Origin: Acanthaster planci
Lineage: Eukaryota; Echinodermata; Asteroidea; Valvatida; Acanthasteridae
Direction of reading: 5' to 3'
Length of the DNA stretch: 15,935 nucleotides
Assembly: GCF_001949145.1 (NCBI RefSeq)
Contig: NW_019091708.1
Span: 171,203 to 187,137 of the forward strand
This document shows, piece after piece, positions 8,150-15,935 of the stretch. The translations under genes and the position numbers were made by a program. Under the pieces are notes generated by a model, which was given only the letters and a program-made list of their open reading frames with translations, was not told the origin of the DNA and made no database searches. Each line of letters starts with the position of its first letter. Positions within the stretch are counted from its first letter, which is position 1.

Positions 8150-8840
8150 CATGTTAAATTACTTCATGGCATCATCGTGACGTAATTGTTTCAGTGTTAT
8201 CTTTGCTTTATGGTCTTTGCTAGCTGTAACTTACACGTTGCCTCAAAACCGTGTACAAAGTTAATGGGTTAGAAGAAATATTAAAAATCAATAAAAATAC
8301 TTCATGCCGTCACGACGTTATTGTCAAATGCACATCTTTGCACTAAGGTCCTTCATTGACTTAAGTTTGATGAAGATCCAAATTTGTAAAATGATCAAAG
8401 TCGATGGTGGAAGAAACGTGCACAAAACAAATGGGCTTTTGGTCAGAACAGGAAGAACAAGAAGAAGGAAGAAACTAGAGGTTTTGTCTGTATTAAGGAC
8501 AAAGCAAAGAGCTTTTTTGCAATTCCTTTTGTTTCTTAAGAACAGGGCATTAATTCATTTGAGACACTACCACAGTTGGATTTCTAACTCCATACTCAAA
8601 CATCTATCCAAGAGTTACCAAAGTTTCTAGCAATATTTTGGTGACTTTATTATGACGAAATATTCTAACCCTTCCGGGACATTAGGAGATATAGGGAATT
8701 AAAGTTTGAGTGCCGAAGACTGGCTGTTGAAAAACGTGTACAAAGTCAGTGGGCTGAAATAAATATTTAAAAATTAATTTAAAAATGATAACACCTTCAT
8801 GACTTCATTCATTTGCAATATTTCCTGTGTCAGGGTCTTT
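8150..8840 (+). repeat. three diverged copies of an AT-rich repeat block
   Basis: ACGTGTACAAAGT(C/T)A(A/G)TGGG-type sequence followed by AAATATTTAAAAAT appears at about 8250-8300 and again at 8735-8785. The downstream block acttcatg(g/c)c.tc..gacgt.attgt occurs at 8160-8215, 8300-8350 and 8795-8840. The last copy runs straight into recognisable PLE reverse transcriptase. The 108-residue frame at 8304-8630 overlaps these repeats and has no recognisable domain, so it is not called as a gene. Confidence 0.6.
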
Positions 8841-8844
8841 TTGA

Positions 8845-9925
8845 ATCGATATCCAACTTCCTTGACACCATTCTAACACCCATTGTCAAAACGCTCCCCA
8901 GCTATGTCAAGGATACAAATCATGCTCTACGTCTGTTCTATGAATTTGAATTCCCAGGTTCATCTTTTTTTTTTCGCCTTGGATGTGAAATCTCTTCACA
9001 CATCCATTCCCACGCGGGTGGTTTGGCTGCTCTCAAACACTATCTCCGCCAGACTCAGGGTCCTCCCACCAGCACTCTGCTCCGTCTTGCTGAATTGGTG
9101 CTCACGTTGAACAACTCCGAGTTCAACGGTGAACACTAAGTACGTTCAGACCAGTGGTGTGGCTAAGGGCACACGGATGGGACTAAGTTTTGCCTGTCTG
9201 TTTGTTGGTCACATCAAGGAGCAGATGCTGACCCAGTACCAGGGCGTACAGCCGTTAATTTACCAGCGATACATCAATGGTATTGTTGGTGCTCTCACCG
9301 GTACGTGCGGTAACGTTGAGAGTTTCTTAGCGTTTGCGGATGCTTTTCGCCCAGTACTGCGTTACACATCTGATGTGTCGCAGTGTTACCTTCCTCGACG
9401 TGTACGTCCAGATCTGTGCCCGGAAACTTGGCACAACTGTGCATTACAAACCCACAGATTCCCACAGCTACCTGCAGGACCAGTCGTCCCACACCCTCAA
9501 GAGCAAGAAATCCATCAATAACCTTCAGTTTCTTCGACTGCGTAGAATTTGTAGTTGCAATGCGGAGATCTCTGCGCGTGGGAAAGAAATGCTAGGTCTC
9601 TTTCATCGGCGCGGTTACCCTACGGCTATCACAGACGCTGCCTTCAACGCCGTATCTTCAATCCCGGGCAAAATAGCTCTGAAACCCAGGGTTCCAAGCA
9701 ACGTGATCGCGTCCCCCTTGTACTTACATACCACCTTCGAAACATCCCGGTACGCAATGTTCTTCTCAAACATTTTCGCACACTCGGAAATGATGCGGCC
9801 ACAGCTTCCATTTTCATCTCCATCCGGTGTAAAGTGCAAGGAACTGGATCAGCGCGTCATTTTCGAACTTGGGACGCTGCATCCAAAGGGAATGAACGTG
9901 GATTTTTCTGCGTTCATTCAGAACT
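8845..9925 (+). pseudogene. Penelope-like element reverse transcriptase, GIY-YIG deleted
   Basis: PLEs encode a telomerase-related RT followed by a GIY-YIG endonuclease. Visible in order: NFLDTILTPIVKTLPSYVKD (frame 2); motif A ALDVKSLHTSIPTR with catalytic Asp 8982-8984 (frame 3, after a ten-T run at 8965-8974); GLAALKHYL and LAELVLTLNN-EFNGEH (frame 2); motif B YVQTSGVAKGTRMGLSFACL (frame 3); motif C as QRYINGIVG with N-G (9276-9281) where the family has D-D. It continues as VTFLDVYVQICARKL (frame 1), then RVPLVLTYHLRNIPVRNVLL and KHFRTLGNDAATASIFIS (frame 3). It ends directly in the element's C-terminal ELDQRVIFELGTLHPKGMN (frame 1, stop 9925-9927). The endonuclease core between is absent. 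At least five frameshifts: non-functional. Confidence 0.92.
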
Positions 9926-9933
9926 AAATCTGC

Positions 9934-9973
9934 TTGCCCTGAAGAGGGTACTCAGTTACCCAAAGCTTGGCAA
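9934..9973 (+). ncRNA. hammerhead-like relic just after the PLE stop codon
   Basis: TTGCC (9934-9938) is followed by CTGAAGA (9939-9945), then a stem II GGGTA (9946-9950), loop CTCAGT, TACCC (9957-9961). AAAGCTT and GGCAA (9969-9973) come next, and GGCAA pairs with TTGCC as a stem I. The arrangement is that of a hammerhead, but the G expected before AAA and a proper cleavage triplet are missing. It lies seven bases after the RT-frame stop, where a downstream PLE pseudo-LTR could begin. Probably an inactivated copy. Confidence 0.45.
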
Positions 9974-10040
9974 TGACATATTCCAGACCACTGATTTCAT
10001 ATTATATTCTTGTCAATATTCGTCTTATTCACTTCCCTTT

Positions 10041-10565
10041 CAAGATATCTGCAAGGTTTGAACCCACTCGGACATATATTTCAGGAGATATAGCGTATTA
10101 AATAGTACTCCTTTAATGTCAAGCGACTTGTCATTTGATGACGTCATCATCACTTCCTTTCCAAAATATAAGCAAGGTTTCAACCCAATCAGACACGCAG
10201 GTCAAGAGAAAAAGCGCTTCGAAGAGTACACCTGTAAAGTCATGTGACACTATCATCTGACGACGTCATCATCACGAGGTCAATGTCGTCTATCACACTT
10301 CCCTTTCTAAGTACTTGCCATTTTTCAACCCAATCGGACGTGCACTTCAGGAGATACAGTACTTTTATAGGATGCACGTGTCTTGTCTGCTCGCCGTTTA
10401 TAAACCTTTCCAACCTGACTATCTGCAAGGTTTCAACCTAATAAGACATGTGCAATACCAAATACAATACAAAACATTATTGTTATCGCGGAAAGAGCAC
10501 AGTTCCGGATTATAAACATTTTTCGTTTTTGTGTTCCGTATAATGCGGTCTGCTTTCAACTCTAA
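10041..10565 (+). repeat. tandem array B, second copy of the array at 6985-7411
   Basis: Units begin at about 10043 (aagatatctgcaaggtttga), 10165 (aaaatataagcaaggtttca), 10307 (taagtacttgccatttttca) and 10418 (gactatctgcaaggtttcaa), followed by the shared tail from about 10455 (caaatacaatacaaaacatt, then attgtta) to GTATAATGCGGTCTGCTTTC near 10558. It has one unit more than array A. A perfect TGACGTCA lies at 10139-10146, and GATGACGTCATCATCAC-like sequence marks the end of units 1 and 2. Same orientation as array A and the intervening RT, as expected of terminal direct repeats. Confidence 0.85.
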
Positions 10566-10609
10566 CACCGAGAGACTACCACCGTTGAAAACAAAGTACA
10601 AAACAAAGT

Positions 10610-10668
10610 TGATCTGAAGAAGAATTTGAAGAAGAAGAATTTGAAGAAGAAGAATTGAAGAAGACTTC
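10610..10668 (+). repeat. (TTTGAAGAAGAAGAA)n microsatellite
   Basis: About three copies of a 15-base unit (tttgaagaagaagaa with small variants). On the minus strand it reads TTCTTCTTCAAA-rich and sits where a simple-repeat 3' tail of the minus-strand LINE would be expected. Confidence 0.8.
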
Positions 10669-11157
10669 TTTTTGACTTTTCAAAAGGAACACTTTATTAC
10701 ATTCCTTTGAAAATACAATTAAAAATTAAAAGTTAAATTATTTACAAATAAAAGATTTGTAAATATAGTCAAGAACAGAGCACATGTGGGATAAACATGA
10801 GGAATAAATACCAACAGTTCATGTGTAATCATAAGGGAATAAAGAAGCACAAATCAATGTAAAAAAATCATTTGGAAACGAGAAATAAACCAAAATATAT
10901 AAACGAGATCAAGAACTAAAAGGATGAAAGTAAATTACACAATTGCCAAATATAACAAGAGTTTGTAAGCAAGGACAGAAACAAGGAAATGCACGAAAAT
11001 AAATTTTACATAAGTAAATAAACGTAACTAAACAGAAGCAGCAGTGCGTATAATGAAATAAATTAATCAAAATAAACGTAAAGAGAAATGTGTAAGAACG
11101 AGGCAAAAAATATACGCGACAGCGACACCATTCCAGAGACATAAATAAGGCAGTATT

Positions 11158-11275
11158 AAGGGGAGGGGGGTAAGAGGGGTAAAGGGAGGGGAGGGAAAAG
11201 GGAAAAGGGGATCCTGGCATCACTGGTGTGGGCATCTTAAAATGCCCACTGCCGGAAATCCCCCGATTGGGGAAA
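11158..11275 (+). other. G-rich tract with two adjacent hairpins
   Basis: From 11160 to 11212 the plus strand has repeated runs of 3-6 G separated by short A/T-rich gaps, enough for intramolecular G-quadruplexes. It is followed by a perfect 8-bp hairpin GTGGGCAT-cttaaa-ATGCCCAC (11228-11249) and by TCCCC-cgatt-GGGGA (about 11259-11273). The transposon strand is probably the C-rich one. Confidence 0.6.
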
Positions 11276-11699
11276 AGGTAGGACCGCCGAGGTGGACTGT
11301 GCACAAGGCACAACGTCCCGCGTTGGGGTCAGTGGTGACTACCCAAGCAACGGCAAGCCTGGGAGGGGAGGGAAGAATTAAATGAAAAATACAAGACAAA
11401 ACATGATAACAGTACAATACTCAGAAAGTAACACACATATAAATACAAAAGTACATCAACAGTAAACAAATTCAAATGGTAACAATTTACGAGAAGTAGC
11501 AGTATAGTAAGAAATGCCCACGTCACGGTACGGTGCGATCCCCTCACTCGACAAAGCGAGCAGCTGCCCCGGACTTAGGCAGCTAGGAAGAAAAAAAACA
11601 AGAAGACAGTAATTAGATGAGCCATGTAATCTTTTCGTTAAATACTGTAAAAAGAGAGTTGTTTATACAACTTTTTTTTTAACAGATAAGAGAGGAGTT

Positions 11700-12053
11700 C
11701 AGTCGGTGACAGTGATATTTCATTTCAGGCCCCCTGGGGCTTCGAATAGTTTATTGCCGCTAGGATGGGTTGCTGGAGTAAATTCCTCCACTGACCACAC
11801 CGGCGCTGGAGTTAAGACCCAGCTTTTTGGTTACAGGTTCATAGGCAAAGCCAGTGTGTGTGCTGGTCACTTTTGTCTGAGCAGTTTGCCAGGTCGGTTC
11901 GTTTGGTTTATTACTGGATAAATAGTCAGTGTTAGTTATAAATTTGCAAAGTATCCTTCCTAGGTTAGTCTTCTGCTATATTCTGCATTTCGTTAGCAAC
12001 TTTGGAAAGTAAACCTCGTTTAGTCCAGCCCCTCCCAACTATTTGGGAAGACA
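11700..12053 (+). other. DIRS 5' terminal/leader region
   Basis: No coding motif. It probably holds the left terminal repeat and untranslated leader of the DIRS-like element. A perfect GCCCC-ct-GGGGC dyad occurs near 11733-11744. DIRS elements normally have inverted terminal repeats plus an internal complementary region, but the right end is lost here, so the repeat cannot be verified. Confidence 0.45.
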
Positions 12054-13011
12054 ATGGCGCGGGAAGCAAGAACAAAGCGGCGTACTGCCGGCGCTGAGGG
12101 GTCGAGACCAAGGGGGAGGCCTCGTTCGGACCGCATCGCGCCGGCTGTTGTTCCGCGCGAATCTTTGGCTCCCGTCGCAGAGGCGACTGCTGTGGCATCG
12201 GGTGAATCTGTTTCTATACCGTCAGAGCTAACACCTAGTACACCAGTTTCTATCACATCTGCCCCTGATGGCCCGGCCATTTCGGTTGCATCTCCCCCTA
12301 TTGTTCATTCGGTTATGTCCGTTACCACTTCGTCGGGCATAGGGGGTGGCGATGTCACGCCCCAAACAAGTGTTTGCGATGATCTTGCGTCAGGGGTTTC
12401 TCCACACCTTCGGGACAAACTTTGGAGGGGGGAATTTGTAGATTTTGAGCCTCATTTGTGGCCCTTTAAGTGTTAATAATACCAGTGACTGCGTGATATT
12501 ACTATTGGGTGGCACGATTCCCCAGCATGGCCAATTCGTCCCCACAACCAACCCCCTCAGATCACCTCAATTGAATAGTGTACCTCGGCTTTTCTAAAGT
12601 TTGCATCCATCTATTTGATGCAGCACCCTGCTCAGGCAAGGCAGTTGCTAAAATATGCCGACATCGTCCGTTCGGCTGCTTTTCGGCGAGTAGGTTATGG
12701 GTGGCGCGACTATGATATTCAATTCAGGTTGCGTCAAGCACGCATGCCGCCTCGGTCGTGGGCCAGCATTGACACTGAACTGTGGCTAACGTTGGTCGGT
12801 GCGCCAGTCCAACAAGCCATTTTTCGTCCCTACCGGACTCTGTTTCAATTTTAACCGCGGCCACTGCTTCAGACCCGCCTGTCGTTTTGCCAATAATTGC
12901 GCAGCCTGCTTGCCCGTTGGCCATTCCGCCGCCTCATGCCGTGGCGGCCCTCGCTCGGTGTGGGGACCACTCAGTCCAACCACACCTCTCAATGCCGGTA
13001 ATAATAAATAA
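12054..13011 (+). pseudogene. DIRS gag-like protein with cysteine-rich C-terminus
   Basis: Starts at ATG 12054 (acaATGgcg). The N-terminal third is basic and Ser/Thr/Pro-rich (MAREARTKRRTAG, RPRGRPRSDR) with VSPHLRDKLWRGEFVDFEPH near its end, then a stop at 12474. The same frame resumes around 12556 as ITSIE*CTSAFLKFASIYLM (one stop), then QHPAQARQLLKYADIVRSAA and YDIQFRLRQARMPPRSWASI. A frameshift near 12835 leads into the cysteine-rich part CFNFNRGHCFRPACRFANNC, then AACLPVGHSAASC, a zinc-knuckle-like cluster found at the end of DIRS ORF1. The protein would package element RNA; this copy is broken. Confidence 0.82.
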
Positions 13012-13019
13012 ACTGCGCC

Positions 13020-13534
13020 CTTTCTGGCATCATATGGTGACATGCATGACGCTCAGGTACTGTTAGAGGATTTTACGTCAGGTTCCGTATAGGGTATACG
13101 GGTCCTCAGTTTAGCACTTCTGCCCTTAATTTTATCTCTGCTCGACAAAATAGAGAGGTAATGAAAGGCAAAATTGACCGTTAGTTACATTTCCCAATTT
13201 TCGTTGTTCTCCAGTAGGTTTAGTGCCGAAACAAACCCCGAGTTCCGTTACATTCATTACCTTTCGTCACCTTTGGGTGATTCAGTTAGTGGTCATATTT
13301 ACCCAGCCAGGGCTGCGGTGTCTTTTGACGATGCTATTGAATTGGTTTCTAGTTTTGGTCCCAGAGCCCAGTCGGATATAAAATCGGCTTTTCGTTTAAT
13401 CCCTGTTCATCCTAATGATTATGATTTACTGTGTTTTTCGTTCGACGGTTCATTTAATTATGACAAGTGCATGCCCATGGATTGCTCCATTTCTTGTGCC
13501 ACGTTCGAACGATTTAGCACCTTTCTCGAATATT
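13020..13534 (+). pseudogene. DIRS reverse transcriptase, N-terminal half only
   Basis: After the gag segment, frames shift through PFLASYGDMHDAQVLLEDFT, then GYTGPQFSTSALNFISARQN. From 13231 there is a continuous run NPEFRYIHYLSSPLGDSVSG, then SFDDAIELVSSFG, AQSDIKSAFRLIPVHP (motif A, catalytic Asp 13375-13377), LLCFSFDGSF and YDKCMPMDCSISCATFERFS (motif B, family Gly replaced by Asp). Coding similarity then ends at FLEY, and RNase H follows immediately in another frame. The catalytic YLDD motif C and the RT thumb are missing, so no polymerase could be made. Confidence 0.87.
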
Positions 13535-13925
13535 GCACTGGTATACGGACACATCCCAGCACCTCGGTTTCGGAGCTTTCTTTAATGGGAGTTGGACGCA
13601 AGGCATGTGGCCACTAAAATGGCGCTCCTTGAATTTGTCCATTGCTTTTCTCGAACTTTTCCCGATCACCCTCGTGTTGTGCTTATTGGTCCTGGCCTTG
13701 CAAAACCAGCGTGTCATATTTTGGTGTGATAATGAGGCTATGGTGGCGATTATTAATAGCCAAACATCAAGGTGTCTCAGAATTATGAAGTTGGTTCGCA
13801 TGTTCTTAGTGCTTTGTTTGAGGTTGAATATCCATTTAAGGCACGCTATGTACCTGGTCTTGATAATGGCATCGCTGATGCGCTACCTCGTTTTCAGATG
13901 GATCGTTTCCGGCAGCTGGCGCCCG
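13531..13925 (+). pseudogene. DIRS RNase H domain
   Basis: In frame 3 from 13533: HWYTDTSQHLGFGAFFNGSW, TQGMWPLKWRSLNLSIAFLE, LFPITLVLCL, then RVIFWCDNEAMVAIINSQTS. The first Asp of YTDTS and the Asp of WCDNE correspond to the catalytic carboxylates of RNase H, and the Glu of SIAFLE to the third. A frameshift near 13820 moves the coding to frame 2: KARYVPGLDNGIADALPRFQ, where the family has the final catalytic Asp in N-x-x-AD-x-LSR. It continues as MDRFRQLAPEAAPVMTPLPA. This domain degrades template RNA during reverse transcription. Confidence 0.85.
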
Positions 13926-13962
13926 AGGCCGCCCCCGTTATGACACCCTTGCCTGCAGAGCT

Positions 13963-14617
13963 TTGGAGCAACTCAATTTAGAGGTTCACAGTCTTTTGAT
14001 GGACTCAGTTGCCAGCGTACCCATCCAGTTTACCAATGTGCGTGGCAATTTTTCTGTTGGTTTATTTCCCGCCATGGTTTTCTTAATTAATACATCTTCT
14101 AGTCCCATATTGCAGCAGCTCGTGCAGTTTATTGCATTTTTGTCCGTTAATGGGTACGCCCCGGCTACTATCTCAGGGATTCGCTTGAAAGGTTCCCACG
14201 ACATAACTAAACATTTCATTGTGAAACGAATGTTAGATGGTTGCCGCCAATAGGGCGATCAACGCCGCCCTATTACGACTGTCTTACGGCGGCGTATTAT
14301 TCCTGCTTTGCACTGGAGCGGCTATCATGTTAGCATTTTGGGGGGTTTCTGCGCGTCGGTGAACTCCCCGCGTCCACTCGATCTGGAATTTTACGTTTAG
14401 GTCGTTCTGATGTTACCCTTTGTCATACCTCTTCTGGCAGTGTGGTTAATCTAAACACTCGTTTCTCCAAAACCGATCAGTACGATCAGTGTTGTGTAAT
14501 TTCAGTGCCTGCTGTTTCTGAGGGCGAATTTTCCCTGTGCCCTGTTCAGGCCACTACACAGTTCCTAAGCAGGTGTCCTCAGCATTTCAGCAGTTTCCTA
14601 TCCCATTTTGATGGTTC
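13963..14617 (+). pseudogene. DIRS tyrosine recombinase, N-terminal and first catalytic box
   Basis: The N-terminal core-binding part reads SSPILQQLVQFIAFLSVNGY, APATISGI, then DITKHFIVKRMLDGCRQ, an in-frame stop at 14251-14253 and DQRRPITTVLRRRIIPALHW. After a frameshift and a short loss near 14338 comes FLRVGEL with the first catalytic Arg (14352-14354), then DVTLCHTSSGSVVNLNTRFS-KTDQYDQ, the beta-sheet Lys region. The last family-like residues are FLSHFDGS. The downstream H-x-x-R and nucleophilic Tyr boxes are absent because the element is truncated. This enzyme would integrate circular DIRS DNA by site-specific recombination. Confidence 0.83.
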
Positions 14618-14621
14618 TCTA

Positions 14622-15935
14622 GTTTAGATTTTAGGCAGTGGGACCAGACGAGAGGAGGATCGGAAAAGGCAGCAGAGCGATAGGACCAGTAGATGTTTTT
14701 AGTTTTTAAGGCTGACGATGAGATAATTCGCGAGTTTGACTGCGTCCCGGTCCCGACTCCTGGCGTTTGGGATCAGCATCCAGTAGAGGTCAAAGTTTAG
14801 ACGGAGATCGGGAAGAAGACGGGAGAGCAGGGCTGGTTTGATGGTAGGGCACAGGATGAAGAGATCAACGACAGTTCCGTCTTCTCCACACCATCCGCAG
14901 GATGGGGAAATGTCAGAATTGAGATGATGAAGAATAGGGAGAGAAGGCAGGAAGTTGTAAAGCAGACGGAACTGAACGTGGCCTCCTTTCTTGGAAATAG
15001 GGAGCTTGTAGATCTGACTGCAGGGGATGGAGAAACTACAGTTCTTGAAAAAGCCGAGTCGATGCCAGTGGGTAATTGCGGTGGGAAGGTGAGAGTTGAC
15101 GGAAACGTTGAAGATGTCGTAGATAGTCTTTGAAGATAGCGAGAGTCCGTTGAGGTCGGGAGCGATGAAGAAGGGTATTGGAGTGTCTGGAAAGCAGGGG
15201 ACGGTGCGGAGAGGAGTCGGAGGAGAGAGCAGACCGTAGAAGTCCAGGAGCGACAGAAAAGATAAGCGGAGGGCGAGATGTAGACGGTAAAGCAACTTGT
15301 GAATGAGGCGGAAGGAAGGACGACGGGTTCTCAAGGAGCCTAAAGGTAAATCTTCGGCTTCCAGCCAGCGACCGGTGGAGGGGTGGAGAAGATTCCGGAC
15401 AATGCTGATCCCGCACGAGAGGAGCCAAGAACAGGTGTTCCCATCGTCAGCCGCATGTTCAATAAAAGTACTATTGGTAGGAATGTTGATAACATGGCTG
15501 ATCAAATCCAAAGGTATATGAATCCGAGCTCCGGATGCCGTCCAACCACGCAGTAGCTCGCCATTGAATGGAGAAATACTGATGAAGAATTTTGGTTCGA
15601 GTTTAATTTGGAAGAGTTGAAAGTCAAAGTCGATTTTTTTGTAACGCCAGAGAAAATAACTGACCATGGTGTAGGCAGGATGAGGACAAAGATCAAGAAA
15701 ACGTTGAATAGTGGAAATTCTTTAGGCGAGCGTGCGTGCTTGGAGGATGTCTTTTCCCAGATCAGACGAAGTCGACAAGCAAATCTTGGAGTTAGCTCGG
15801 GATATTTTTGGGGCGAGAGAGAACGGCCAAGACATAAAAAAGTTTAGAAGCGGCGAGTTGATTGGCCGCGAGAGTTTTGCGAGAGGATGGAGGGGTTTTA
15901 TAAAATCATTGCAGGAACATCGACCAAATTACCAC
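14622..15935 (-). pseudogene. LINE (non-LTR retrotransposon) ORF2, C-terminal part
   Basis: On the minus strand 14699-15667 is a 322-residue open frame that resembles the region after the RT in LINE ORF2: SYFLWRYKKIDFDF, QIYKLPISKKGGHVQFRLLY, NFLPSLPILHHLNSDISP and the zinc-binding-type CGWCGEDGTVVDLFILCPTI (C-x2-C...C, with Asp where a His ligand is usual). After its stop, frame +1 continues as KNIYWSYRSAAFSDPPLVWS-HCLKS down to about 14622, so the real ORF was longer and a frameshift split it. To the right, coding continues to the window edge in shifting frames with stops, for example DLLVDFV*SGKRHPPSTHAR. The RT and endonuclease lie outside the window. The clade is not determined. Confidence 0.82.

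Larger units (their letters stand above)
10610..11697 (-). mobile_element. probable 3' region of the minus-strand LINE
   Basis: Non-coding AT-rich sequence with a GC-rich centre (11158-11345), ending on the minus-strand 3' side in the GAAGAA microsatellite. Read on the minus strand from 11697, a short frame LLSYLLKKKLYKQLSFYSI ends at a stop near 11640. It could be the C-terminus of the LINE ORF2 whose upstream part resumes at 14622. Minus-strand frames across 10909-11547 have no domain and low-complexity composition. No coding gene is called. The link to the LINE is inferred from orientation and nesting, not from a sequence match. Confidence 0.45.
11700..14620 (+). mobile_element. DIRS-like tyrosine-recombinase retrotransposon, internally deleted
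   Basis: The order leader, gag-like protein, RT, RNase H, tyrosine recombinase is diagnostic of DIRS-type elements, which integrate with a tyrosine recombinase rather than a DDE integrase. No integrase or LTR is present. The RT centre is deleted near 13531 and the recombinase is cut at about 14617, just after HFDGS. Multiple frameshifts and stops show it is dead. The left boundary is unclear (about 11700-11725) and no right terminal repeat remains for comparison. It appears to sit inside a minus-strand LINE. Confidence 0.88.

Noticed and set aside
7880-8152. A 90-residue minus-strand frame
   Set aside because: No motif, no start context or splice signals, surrounded by repeats.
8304-8630. 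A 108-residue basic open frame as a host or PLE gene
   Set aside because: No recognisable domain, and it overlaps a locally repeated AT-rich block.
10909-11313. A 134-residue minus-strand frame as a membrane protein
   Set aside because: Hydrophobic low-complexity composition follows from the AT- and C-rich strand; no domain, and it lies in a transposon 3'-UTR-like region.
12020-12280. Minus-strand frames opposite the DIRS gag
   Set aside because: They mirror the GC-rich gag coding sequence, whose plus-strand reading has family motifs and a sensible start.
1-15935. A CRISPR array, prokaryotic defence island or phage
   Set aside because: No regularly spaced repeat-spacer pattern, no operons or ribosome-binding sites; all recognised coding is eukaryotic retroelement or spliced extracellular domain.

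Overview
The window looks like repeat-rich intergenic and intronic DNA from an animal, probably a marine invertebrate. The evidence is one intron-containing host locus with extracellular cysteine-rich modules, plus decayed transposons of five classes (Ty3/Gypsy, tRNA-SINE, Penelope-like, DIRS-like tyrosine-recombinase, LINE). The mixture would fit an amphioxus, hemichordate or similar genome, but the sequence alone does not fix the species. There is no bacterial-style operon, CRISPR array or rRNA.

Layout. Positions 1-2108 (minus) hold a broken Ty3/Gypsy gag-pol (zinc knuckle, protease, RT, start of RNase H) that runs off the left edge. A tRNA-derived SINE (about 2109-2392) abuts its gag end. 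About 2393-3578 has no recognisable gene but includes a CpG-dense patch. Positions 3579-6534 (plus) carry four phase-compatible exons of an unrecognised secreted or mucin-like protein: two tiny Ser/Thr/Pro linker exons, then a TIL-type cysteine-rich exon and a VWC-like exon. A fifth, relic linker exon may lie at 3839-3865.

Positions 6790-10570 (plus) are dominated by Penelope-like element (PLE) material. There is a hammerhead-ribozyme-like motif (6811-6841), an array of ~120-140 bp repeats (6985-7411), anonymous repetitive DNA, a decayed PLE reverse transcriptase (about 8845-9925) whose GIY-YIG endonuclease is deleted, a second hammerhead-like motif just after the stop (9934-9973), and a second copy of the array (10041-10565). 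The order motif-array / RT / motif-array is what a PLE flanked by two pseudo-LTRs would give.

Positions 10610-15935 are best read as a nested pair. A minus-strand LINE supplies ORF2 from about 14622 to the right edge and probably its 3' region from about 11697 down to a GAAGAA-type tail at 10610. A plus-strand DIRS-like element (about 11700-14620) sits inside it. The DIRS copy keeps gag, the first half of RT, RNase H and the front half of the tyrosine recombinase, but lacks the RT YLDD block and the 3' end.

None of the transposons looks capable of acting alone: each has frameshifts, stops or lost catalytic residues. The only plausible functional locus is the exon series at 3579-6534. All family names come from reading motifs by eye; no database search was run.
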